A program made the position numbers and the translations under genes. From positions 1-5,185 of the forward strand of contig JAMCTV010000029.1 of the NCBI GenBank assembly GCA_023381235.1: a stretch of 5,185 nt of DNA, given 5' to 3'. The notes under the pieces are model-generated. The model searched no databases, was not told the origin of the DNA, and saw only the letters and a program-made list of their open reading frames with translations. Source of the DNA: Gammaproteobacteria bacterium. GTDB taxonomy: Bacteria > Pseudomonadota > Gammaproteobacteria > SURF-13. Positions 1 through 5,185 of the stretch are shown here, piece by piece. The first letter of the stretch is position 1. Every line of letters starts with the position of its first letter.

Positions 1-438
1 AACACCGTGCTTGCCGCCTGGACCGATGCGCCCGATATGGACCTGGGTTTTATCCCGCCTGCCGAAGGCCCACACAGCAGCGCATTTGGATTGCGCCGTT
101 TTTTTAACGGCGAGGCGCGCAAGCCGCACAGCGGCATGGATTTCGCCGCCCCCCCGGGGACACCGGTAGTCGCACCTGCGGCTGGCAAGGTGGCTCGCGT
201 GGGGAATTATTTTTTTAACGGCGACACGGTATTTCTGGATCACGGACAGGGATTAATCACCCTGTACTGTCACTTGAGCCGCATTGACGTGCATGAGGGA
301 CAACAGGTGCAGCGCGGAGAGCCGCTCGGCGCGGTGGGTATGAGCGGGCGCGCCACCGGCCCGCATCTGCACTGGGGGGTGAGCCTCAACCGCGCCCTGG
401 TGGACCCGGCCCTGTTTTTGCCTGAAACGGCACGTTAA
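1..438 (+). CDS. M23 family (LytM-type) zinc metallopeptidase, C-terminal part, 5' end cut by the window
   Basis: Likely a peptidoglycan endopeptidase acting in the periplasm on peptide cross-links. The reading frame is open to the left edge and the visible 145 residues are essentially only the catalytic domain, so the true start and any signal peptide or N-terminal domain lie outside. A GTG at 7 is an in-frame codon but an unlikely start. Fragment residues H43 and D47 (HSGMD) and the HLH near residues 122-124 are the expected M23 zinc and catalytic residues, and H91 in YCHLS is the second catalytic histidine. SSAFGLRRFFNG, GTPVVAPAAGKV, GNYFFNGDTVFLDHG and GRATGPHLHWGV are typical of a proteobacterial M23 subfamily. 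All active-site residues are present, so the enzyme should be active rather than a LytM-type activator such as EnvC or NlpD. The gene precedes mlaA on the same strand after a 110-base gap. The family is certain; the exact bond cleaved is not. Confidence 0.93.
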   Translation, partial: NTVLAAWTDAPDMDLGFIPPAEGPHSSAFGLRRFFNGEARKPHSGMDFAAPPGTPVVAPAAGKVARVGNYFFNGDTVFLDHGQGLITLYCHLSRIDVHEGQQVQRGEPLGAVGMSGRATGPHLHWGVSLNRALVDPALFLPETAR

Positions 439-460
439 TTGCTAGACCGTATTAAAGATA

Positions 461-488
461 TTGACTTTCCATGAATCTAGGCTATGTT
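461..488 (+). promoter_or_regulatory. Candidate sigma-70 promoter for mlaA
   Basis: TTGACT (461-466) matches five of six bases of the -35 consensus. After a 16-base spacer comes TATGTT (483-488), the same -10 hexamer as the E. coli lac promoter. With an 18-base spacer TGTTAT (485-490) is an alternative. The surroundings are AT-rich compared with the flanking genes. Transcription would begin near 494-497, giving a leader of about 50 bases to the ATG at 549. This placement also argues against translation from the earlier in-frame ATGs at 471 and 489, which fall inside the promoter. Inferred from sequence only. Confidence 0.5.
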
Positions 489-493
489 ATGGT

Positions 494-514
494 GCTAAGG
501 GCTCCTTGGCTTTT
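494..514 (+). terminator. Terminator-like hairpin in the gap between the M23 gene and mlaA
   Basis: GCTAAGG (494-500) and CCTTGGC (504-510) pair over seven positions, including one U-G pair, around a three-base loop, and TTTT (511-514) follows directly. This has the layout of a short intrinsic terminator and would suit the end of the M23 transcript, 56 bases past its stop. It also starts at about the predicted first base of the mlaA transcript, so it could instead be a 5' stabilising stem. The stem is short and the U tract has only four bases, so terminator strength is doubtful. Confidence 0.35.
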
Positions 515-548
515 CCCGATAAATAATAAAGAAAACAACAACACAGCG

Positions 549-1301
549 ATGAATCGCCGCTATCCATTGATTCTTCTGACCCTGCTTGGCGCCGTGTGGC
601 TGGGCGGCTGCGCCAGCATCCAGCCGCAGCAACTGTATGAAGACGAGGAGCCGGTCTATCCCGACCCGCTGGAAGGGTTTAACCGCGCCATGTACGCCTT
701 TAACGATGGCGTGGACAAGGTGCTCCTGCGTCCGGTTGCTACGGGCTACAAGGCCGTCATGCCGCAGCCGGCGCGCACCGGTGTATCCAACTTCTTTAAC
801 AACCTCGCCTATCCCATCGTGATTCTCAACGCCTTCCTGCAGGGCAAATTCGCGCAGGGCGGGGAGGATTTGCAGCGCTTTATCTATAACTCCACCTTCG
901 GTCTCGGCGGACTGCTTGATGTCTCCACGCCGATGGGCCTGACCGCGCATAACGAAGACTTCGGCCAGACCCTGGGTTACTGGGGCGTGGGCGGCGGCGC
1001 GTATATCGTGCTGCCCCTGCTGGGACCGAGCACGCTGCGCGATACGGTCGGACTGGTCCCGGATTACTACGCCGACCCGCTGTATCACTACGATGAAGTG
1101 GATGTACGCAACTGGCTCGTCGCCTTGCGCGTGATAGACCGGCGCGCGCGCCTGTTGACCGCGAGCCGCATCGTGGACGACCAGCTCGACCCCTACGCTT
1201 TCGTGCGCGACGCCTATCTGCAGCGGCGCGAGAGCCTGGTCAACGACCAAGCGCCGCCGAAGAAAGACTCGCCGTTCGAAGAACAGCCGAACGGCAACTG
1301 A
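549..1301 (+). CDS. mlaA: MlaA (VacJ family) outer-membrane lipoprotein, phospholipid transport
   Basis: MlaA removes mislocalised phospholipids from the outer leaflet of the outer membrane and passes them to MlaC for return by the inner-membrane MlaFEDB transporter. The 250-residue product begins with a lipoprotein signal peptide: basic MNRR, a hydrophobic stretch, and the lipobox LGGC with Cys21 as the lipidation site. Family motifs follow in order: DPLEGFNRAMYAFND from residue 39, then NSTFGLGGLLDV, then HNEDFGQTLGYWGVGGG with LPLLGPSTLRDTVG, and near the C-terminus DPYAFVRDAYLQRR. The length fits the family. The frame is open further upstream to an ATG at 471, but the ATG at 549 places the signal peptide at the true N-terminus and lies downstream of the candidate promoter. 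No good Shine-Dalgarno sequence precedes it; the leader is A-rich. The mla transporter genes are not in this window. The stop lies 8 bases from the end of the convergent der gene. Confidence 0.96.
   Translation: MNRRYPLILLTLLGAVWLGGCASIQPQQLYEDEEPVYPDPLEGFNRAMYAFNDGVDKVLLRPVATGYKAVMPQPARTGVSNFFNNLAYPIVILNAFLQGKFAQGGEDLQRFIYNSTFGLGGLLDVSTPMGLTAHNEDFGQTLGYWGVGGGAYIVLPLLGPSTLRDTVGLVPDYYADPLYHYDEVDVRNWLVALRVIDRRARLLTASRIVDDQLDPYAFVRDAYLQRRESLVNDQAPPKKDSPFEEQPNGN
1271..1295 (-). terminator. Inverted repeat inside the 3' end of mlaA, possible terminator for der
   Basis: GCCGTTCG (1271-1278) and CGAACGGC (1288-1295) form a perfect 8-base-pair stem with a 9-base loop. Read on the minus strand, as der transcription runs out, the stem is followed by a moderately U-rich stretch (GAGTCTTTCTTC) rather than a pure U tract. 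It lies in mlaA coding sequence, so it may be a coincidence of codon choice. It is a candidate because the 8-base gap leaves no room for a separate terminator. Confidence 0.25.
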
Positions 1302-1309
1302 GACTGGCG

Positions 1310-2752
1310 CTAGCGTCTCCTGCCTTTTACCCGCGCGGGTTTTGCCCGCGCCTTCTCCCCAGCTTTTGATTTCCCGCCCGGCTTGCGCGCGCGTTTTACC
1401 GCATGGCGCGGCGTCACCACACCTGCTGCGCGTCTTTCATAAGGATTCTCGCTGCTGGTGAAATCCAGGCGCACCGGCGTTCCGCTCAATTTGAACGCCT
1501 GCGCGAAGCAACCCATCAGATAACGCTGATACGCGGGCGGCGTCTGGCGCGCGGGCGGGTTGCCATGGATCACGATGCGCGGCGGGTGATGGCCGCCCTG
1601 GTGCGCATAACGCAGCTTGATACGCTGGCCGCGCACCAGCGGCGGCTGATAGCCCTGCACCGCCTGCTCCAATACGCGCGTCAATTGCGAGGTGGAAAAA
1701 TCTTTCGCCGCTGAAGCGTAACCCTGGTTGATGGAATTCCACAAATCGGTCACCCCGGCGCCGCGCAACGCGGAGATGAAATGCGTCTTGGCGAACTTCA
1801 CAAACGGCAGCCTGCGCTCCAGTTCACGCTTGATCAGCGCGCGCTGATCGGCATCGGCGCCGTCCCATTTATTCACCGCGATCACCAGCGCGCGGCCCGC
1901 CTCGATGATGAAACCGGCCAAATGCAAATCCTGATCGCTGATGCCTTGCAGCGCATCCAGCACCAGAACCACTATCTGCGCCTCTTCGATGGCTTGCAGG
2001 GTTTTCAGCACGCTCAGCTTCTCGATGCCTTCGCCTACACGCCCCTTGCGCCGCACCCCAGCGGTGTCCACCAGCGTATAGCGCTTGCCCTTGCGATCAA
2101 ACGGAATATGGATGCTGTCGCGCGTGGTGCCGGGTGCGTCGTAAACCAGCACGCGATCTTCGCCCAACAGGCAATTTACCAGCGTGGACTTGCCCACGTT
2201 AGGCCTCCCGGCGAACGCGATCTTGATGCCATGCTCTTCGGCCGGCGCGGCTTTCTCTGCTTCAGGCAAACGCGTAACCGCATGCCGCATCAACTCCGCG
2301 ACACCCACGCCGTGCGCCGCGGCGATGAGCCACGGCTCTCCCATGCCCAAGGCGTGAAACTCGGCCGCCGCCTGATGCGGCTCCAACCCCTCACATTTAT
2401 TGACCACGAGAATCACCGGCTTGCCGCTGCGGCGCAGGCGCAGCGCGATGTCGCGGTCATCCGCGGTCAATCCCGCGCGCGTGTCCACCATGAACAGAAT
2501 CAGATCGGATTCCTCCACCGCGCGCCAGGTCTGTTCCGCCGCCAGGCTCTCGATCCCCTCCTGCTGCGCCGCCAAGCCTCCGGTATCCACCACCAGATAA
2601 GGTTTTTCTCCGGCTCGGCCCTCGCCATAGAGGCGGTCGCGCGTGAGACCGGGCACGTCCGCCACCAGCGCGTCACGCGTGCGCGTGAGCCGGTTAAACA
2701 AGGTGGACTTGCCGACATTGGGCCGGCCGACGAGGGCGATGATGGGTTTCAT
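1310..2752 (-). CDS. der: Ribosome biogenesis GTPase Der (EngA), double Era-like GTPase
   Basis: Der is an essential cytoplasmic GTPase needed for maturation of the 50S ribosomal subunit. The 480-residue product has the diagnostic tandem G domains. The first has GRPNVGKS (residues 9-16), DTGG (56-59) and NKCE (118-121). The second has GRPNVGKS (182-189), DTAG (229-232) and NKWD (294-297). A KH-like domain follows at about 350-438, ending in FTSSENPYERR, then a Lys/Arg-rich tail of about 40 residues. The Glu in NKCE replaces the usual Asp of the first domain's NKxD motif. The ATG at 2752 puts the first P-loop nine residues in, as expected for the family. No Shine-Dalgarno sequence is visible; the bases before the ATG are a pyrimidine-rich CTGCCTCT next to a long palindrome. 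It is the last gene of the minus-strand group after bamB, a common gammaproteobacterial order, and is convergent with mlaA. Confidence 0.98.
   Translation of the reverse strand: MKPIIALVGRPNVGKSTLFNRLTRTRDALVADVPGLTRDRLYGEGRAGEKPYLVVDTGGLAAQQEGIESLAAEQTWRAVEESDLILFMVDTRAGLTADDRDIALRLRRSGKPVILVVNKCEGLEPHQAAAEFHALGMGEPWLIAAAHGVGVAELMRHAVTRLPEAEKAAPAEEHGIKIAFAGRPNVGKSTLVNCLLGEDRVLVYDAPGTTRDSIHIPFDRKGKRYTLVDTAGVRRKGRVGEGIEKLSVLKTLQAIEEAQIVVLVLDALQGISDQDLHLAGFIIEAGRALVIAVNKWDGADADQRALIKRELERRLPFVKFAKTHFISALRGAGVTDLWNSINQGYASAAKDFSTSQLTRVLEQAVQGYQPPLVRGQRIKLRYAHQGGHHPPRIVIHGNPPARQTPPAYQRYLMGCFAQAFKLSGTPVRLDFTSSENPYERRAAGVVTPRHAVKRARKPGGKSKAGEKARAKPARVKGRRR
1333..1351 (+). terminator. GC-rich hairpin inside the 3' end of der, possible mlaA terminator
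   Basis: GCGCGGG (1333-1339) and CCCGCGC (1345-1351) make a perfect 7-base-pair stem with loop TTTTG, 32 bases past the mlaA stop. On the plus strand it is followed only by CTTCTCC, not a proper U tract. It encodes part of the basic Der tail, and such GC-rich Arg/Ala/Pro codons make short palindromes easily. Listed as the best available candidate for ending the mlaA transcript. Confidence 0.22.
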
Positions 2753-2758
2753 AGAGGC

Positions 2759-2818
2759 AGATACAAGATAAAAGGTAAAAGATATGTGCTTGTATCTTGT
2801 ATCTTTTATCTTGTATCT
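2759..2818. repeat. Palindrome built from 7-base units, between bamB and der
   Basis: The left half, from 2760, reads as successive heptamers GATACAA, GATAAAA, GGTAAAA and GATATGT. The right half, 2790-2817, reads TTGTATC, TTGTATC, TTTTATC and TTGTATC. The outer arms AGATACAAGATAAAAG (2759-2774) and its exact reverse complement (2803-2818) pair perfectly over 16 bases. The inner ten positions on each side pair at eight, with a G-U possible at one more, giving a stem of about 26 base pairs and a loop of about 8 bases (2785-2792). The element is strongly AT-rich in a GC-rich neighbourhood. It overlaps the last three codons and stop of bamB and ends 6 bases before the der ATG. No transposase or U tract accompanies it. 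It could be a small dispersed palindromic repeat or a structured RNA element of the bamB-der transcript. Confidence 0.9.
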
Positions 2819-3975
2819 ACCTTGAACGCCGCGAGCGCGCCGCCTTTGCCATTGACATAGAGGGTATCGGCGGAAACCACGGGCGTTGCGATAATGCCGC
2901 TGTCATCCACGCGCGTGCGCGCGACGAAGCGGCCATCCTCGCGCGCCATCCAGTGCAGATAGCCTTCAAAGTCGCCCACGGCGACATACTCGCCCAGCGC
3001 CGCAGGCGCGCTGAGGGCACGCGCGCGCAGCTTGTCCTGTTTCCACAGCGAGCGCCCGTCATGCCGGTCCAGCGCATACACCTGGCTCTGCGCGTCCGTC
3101 ACGTAAACGTAGCGCTCATCCACCGCGATACCGGCGTGCGAGGAAAGGTCGCGCGCCCACAGCAATTGCCCGGTGTCCGCCTGCACTGCGGCGATACGCC
3201 CCTGGAAGCTCGCCGCATATACCACGCCGGCGTATTCCTGCGGATCGCCGCTGATGTCCACCAGGCGCTCCAGTTCGGTGCGGCCGCGCGGCTCGGCAAT
3301 CGCTGCTTCCCACAGCAGCTTGCCTTCCTGCAGCGACACGGCCGCCAGCTTGCCGTTGGCGAAACCGGCGATCACCTTGTCATCCACAATGAGCGGGGCG
3401 CTGGTGGAGCGCAGGGTGAGCGCGGGGGCCGCGCTGTCGTATACCCAGATACGCGCACCATCCCCCGGGTTGAGACCGAACAGACGCCCATCCACGCAAC
3501 GCACCACGACCACGCCTTGCGCCACGCGCGGGGGGGACAATACTTCGCTCGATACGCGCACGCGCCACGTCACGCTGCCTTTGTTCTCATCCAGCGCCAG
3601 CACCTCGGCTTCATTGGTGCCGACCAGCACCAGTCCCGCGCCGCTCCCCACGCCCCCGGCGATCAACGTCTTGATATCCGTCTCCCACAGGCGTTGTCCC
3701 CGTGCGGCGTCAAATGCGCTTACCCGGCCATCACGCGCGGCGCTGAATATCTTGCCGTTCGCCAGCGCTGGCATCAGTTTCACATAATACTTGTCCGCGC
3801 CTGAACCGGTGCGGCTGGTCCACAGGGTTTTTATGTCAAGCGTGGCCTGCAGCGCTGGCAACGGCGCGGGGGGTTCGGCATTGCTTTTGCCGGCGAAATA
3901 ATCCGTAACCTTGGCGCAGCCCGCCAGCGCCAGCAACACGCCGAGGACGAGTACATGTTTTATCAGCAAACGCAT
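2806..3975 (-). CDS. bamB: BamB, outer-membrane protein assembly lipoprotein (beta-propeller)
   Basis: BamB (formerly YfgL) is a periplasm-facing lipoprotein of the BAM complex and binds BamA to help insert beta-barrel proteins into the outer membrane. The 389-residue product starts with a lipoprotein signal peptide ending in LAGC (Cys20). The rest is a series of PQQ-like propeller blades, each ending in a pattern such as GRVSAFDAARGQRLWE (about residues 83-98), LFGLNPGDGARIW (165-177), KLAAVSLQEGKLLWE (209-223), IAAVQADTGQLLW (261-273) and VYALDRHDGRSLW (299-311). LTLRSTSAP (186-194) and the EPRGRTELERLVDISGDP segment (228-245) correspond to conserved regions implicated in BamA contact in E. 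coli. Length matches the family. The ATG at 3975 is placed by the signal peptide; its ribosome binding site is weak (GTGAAG). It lies 13 bases after yfgM, and the last DTR codons and TAA stop fall within the heptamer palindrome. Confidence 0.97.
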   Translation of the reverse strand: MRLLIKHVLVLGVLLALAGCAKVTDYFAGKSNAEPPAPLPALQATLDIKTLWTSRTGSGADKYYVKLMPALANGKIFSAARDGRVSAFDAARGQRLWETDIKTLIAGGVGSGAGLVLVGTNEAEVLALDENKGSVTWRVRVSSEVLSPPRVAQGVVVVRCVDGRLFGLNPGDGARIWVYDSAAPALTLRSTSAPLIVDDKVIAGFANGKLAAVSLQEGKLLWEAAIAEPRGRTELERLVDISGDPQEYAGVVYAASFQGRIAAVQADTGQLLWARDLSSHAGIAVDERYVYVTDAQSQVYALDRHDGRSLWKQDKLRARALSAPAALGEYVAVGDFEGYLHWMAREDGRFVARTRVDDSGIIATPVVSADTLYVNGKGGALAAFKVDTR

Positions 3976-3988
3976 CGCAATATACGCT

Positions 3989-4621
3989 TCACTGGGGACC
4001 CAGATCGTCCAGCTTCATCTGCAACAGGGCTTTTTGCCCGCTGTCCGGCGCAAGCAGGGTGAGGGCGCGCTGATAGCTGGCGCGCGCCGCGGCGGGCTGG
4101 TCCATTACAAGCTGAATGTCACCGCGCAGTTCTTCATATTGCGCGGCAAAGGCGTCGCCCTTGACGGACGCAACCAGGCTGAGAGCGGCGCTCTTTTCAT
4201 CCCGCTCCAGCATCACACGCGCCAGGCGCAGGCGCGCAATGTGCTCAAGCTCCGGCTGCGCGGCGTTATCCAGTGCCCATTGCAAGTGCCGTTGTGCGGC
4301 GCCGGCGTCGCCCTGCTCCAGCTTGATCTTGCCTTGAGCCAATGCGGCCAGGACGGCATAAGGCGTGCGCGCGTATTGACCCTGGATGCGCGCGGCGCGC
4401 TGCCCCGCGGCCTCCTGCTTGTCCTGCTCCAGCTCCACGATCAATTGCTGGTACTCCGCCGAGGCGGCTTCGGCCTGGCTTTTGTTATGGTCACGCCAGG
4501 CCCACAGGGCAAACACGACAGCAAGGCCGATCACCACCCCGGCGCTTGCCGCCTTGCCGTTTTCCTTCCACCATTTTTTTATGGCTTCAATCTGTTGCTG
4601 TTCTGTCTCGTACAGTTCCAT
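3989..4621 (-). CDS. yfgM: YfgM family protein, inner-membrane TPR-like translocon accessory protein
   Basis: In E. coli YfgM is a single-pass inner-membrane protein, associated with PpiD and SecYEG, whose periplasmic TPR-like domain helps hand secreted proteins to chaperones. Here 210 residues (E. coli about 206) show the family layout. A charged cytoplasmic N-terminus has the signature EQQQIEAIKKWWKENGK (about residues 7-23). A single hydrophobic segment follows at about 24-42, then an alpha-helical Ala/Gln/Leu-rich domain with TPR-like helices such as AVLAALAQGKIKLEQGDAGAAQRHLQWAL and IARLRLARVMLERDEKSAAL. The ATG at 4621 gives the usual short N-terminus; a G-run (GGGGGG) seven bases upstream may serve as a poor ribosome binding site. 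It begins 15 bases after the ccmI stop and ends 13 bases before bamB, consistent with co-transcription. Immediate adjacency to bamB and der supports the assignment. Confidence 0.93.
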   Translation of the reverse strand: MELYETEQQQIEAIKKWWKENGKAASAGVVIGLAVVFALWAWRDHNKSQAEAASAEYQQLIVELEQDKQEAAGQRAARIQGQYARTPYAVLAALAQGKIKLEQGDAGAAQRHLQWALDNAAQPELEHIARLRLARVMLERDEKSAALSLVASVKGDAFAAQYEELRGDIQLVMDQPAAARASYQRALTLLAPDSGQKALLQMKLDDLGPQ

Positions 4622-4636
4622 ATATGCGCCCCCCGA

Positions 4637-5185
4637 TTATGGTGCTTGCCTGGCCGCAGCGCCTCGCGCGGCGCGCGCCTCGGCCTCGGCGATACCCTGC
4701 CGGATAACCTGCACCCCTTCCGTATCATCCGGTATCAGCTTTTCCAGACGGCGCCAGATGGTGACCGCACTCTGGTAATCCCCGCTCTGAAACGCCACCA
4801 TGCCGGTAAACCACAAGGCTTTAGGTTGACTGGAATTGAGTTGCAGGGTTTTTTTGAACAGCTCTGCTGATTGCTGTGTGATGCGCTGATCCGGCTGGCT
4901 GAGCACGATGGCCTCGGCGTAATCGGCCAGCAGGTCGGCATTGCCTTCCACCAGCGGCATGGCCCTGGTATAGGCTTCGCGCGCGTCCGCGTAACGCTGC
5001 ATCACGCTGTACGAACGCGCCAGCATCAGCCAGCCTTCACTGTCGGCGGGGTTCGCTTTCAGCCGCTGCTCCAGCCGCTGCACCATCATCTGCGGGGAAG
5101 ACCCTTCCCTCTCGCCTGCCGCCTGCGCCATGGGATTTTCACGCACATGGTCCAATTGCAGATACAACGCCGCGCTGAGTATGGG
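4637..5185 (-). CDS. ccmI: CcmI (CycH)-type cytochrome c maturation TPR protein, C-terminal part, 5' end cut by the window
   Basis: CcmI is the apocytochrome c chaperone of System I cytochrome c maturation; its periplasmic TPR domain holds the apocytochrome C-terminus for heme ligation by CcmFH. The frame is open to the right edge and 182 residues are visible. They begin with PILSAALYLQL, which resembles the end of the second membrane segment of CcmI. A linker follows, with SPQMMVQRLEQRLKANP, then TPR units: DSEGWLMLARSYSVMQRYADAREAYTRAMPL (about fragment residues 48-78), NADLLADYAEAIVL, PKALWFTGMVAFQSGDYQSAVTIWRRLEKLIP. It closes with the family-like GIAEAEARA. A TTG at 5167 is not a plausible start because the membrane segment continues upstream. 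The rest of the gene, and any other ccm genes, lie outside the window. A different TPR protein is possible, but the membrane-plus-TPR pattern and the WLMLARSY and WRRLEKLIPDD motifs favour CcmI. Confidence 0.82.
   Translation of the reverse strand, partial: PILSAALYLQLDHVRENPMAQAAGEREGSSPQMMVQRLEQRLKANPADSEGWLMLARSYSVMQRYADAREAYTRAMPLVEGNADLLADYAEAIVLSQPDQRITQQSAELFKKTLQLNSSQPKALWFTGMVAFQSGDYQSAVTIWRRLEKLIPDDTEGVQVIRQGIAEAEARAARGAAARQAP

Noticed and set aside
471..548. Extended N-terminus for MlaA from the ATG at 471 or 489
   Set aside because: The extra residues would bury the lipoprotein signal peptide, and both ATGs fall within the candidate promoter.
495..1250. Minus-strand open frame of 251 codons opposite mlaA
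   Set aside because: It is a shadow of MlaA, whose motifs are unmistakable on the plus strand.
2759..2818. The bamB-der palindrome as an intrinsic terminator or CRISPR repeat
   Set aside because: It lacks a GC-rich stem base and a U tract, and there are no spacers between the 7-base units, so neither label fits.
1781..2860. Plus-strand open frame of 359 codons opposite der
   Set aside because: It is the antisense shadow of a clear Der GTPase in GC-rich DNA. Its translation is His/Arg/Gln-rich without a recognisable domain.
2797..3804. Plus-strand open frame of 335 codons opposite bamB
   Set aside because: It is antisense to a full-length BamB with conserved blades and signal peptide. It shows no family motif and opens inside the palindrome.
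3911..4870. Plus-strand open frame of 319 codons opposite yfgM and parts of its neighbours
   Set aside because: It crosses three minus-strand genes, has low-complexity composition, and matches no recognisable family.
4637..5167. TTG at 5167 as the start of a complete 176-residue TPR protein
   Set aside because: The frame stays open to the window edge and continues into what looks like the end of a CcmI membrane segment, so the gene is partial.

Overview
This window is ordinary, gene-dense proteobacterial chromosome. It is GC-rich in the coding parts, with two short AT-rich gaps. It carries five protein genes, two of them cut by the window edges. All five belong to well-known families that build or serve the cell envelope or assemble ribosomes. 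The ordered block yfgM-bamB-der, together with an MlaA lipoprotein and a System I cytochrome c maturation factor (CcmI), points to a gammaproteobacterium. I cannot name a genus from sequence alone. No rRNA, tRNA, CRISPR array, transposase or phage gene is visible.

Layout. Plus strand: the C-terminal part of an M23 (LytM-type) cell-wall peptidase (1-438), a 110-base AT-rich gap with a likely promoter and a terminator-like hairpin, then mlaA (549-1301). Minus strand, read from right to left: the C-terminal part of ccmI (from 5185 down to 4637), yfgM (4621-3989), bamB (3975-2806) and der (2752-1310). The minus-strand genes lie 15, 13 and 53 bases apart and look like one transcription unit. The two blocks converge with only 8 bases between the mlaA and der stop codons, so any terminators must sit inside the neighbouring coding sequence.

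How the genes work together. BamB is a lipoprotein of the outer-membrane beta-barrel assembly machine. YfgM is an inner-membrane protein associated with the Sec translocon and periplasmic chaperones. MlaA keeps phospholipids out of the outer leaflet of the outer membrane. The M23 enzyme probably remodels peptidoglycan, CcmI handles apocytochrome c, and Der is a 50S ribosome assembly GTPase usually found beside bamB.

The one clearly unusual element is the bamB-der gap. It is filled by a palindrome made of 7-base units: GATACAA-type units, a short loop, then TTGTATC-type units. It runs into the end of bamB, supplies that gene's last codons and stop, and ends 6 bases before the der start codon, where no Shine-Dalgarno sequence can be seen. 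A second point is that ccmI occupies the place upstream of yfgM where hisS is commonly found. I found no evidence of a wholly new biological system here.
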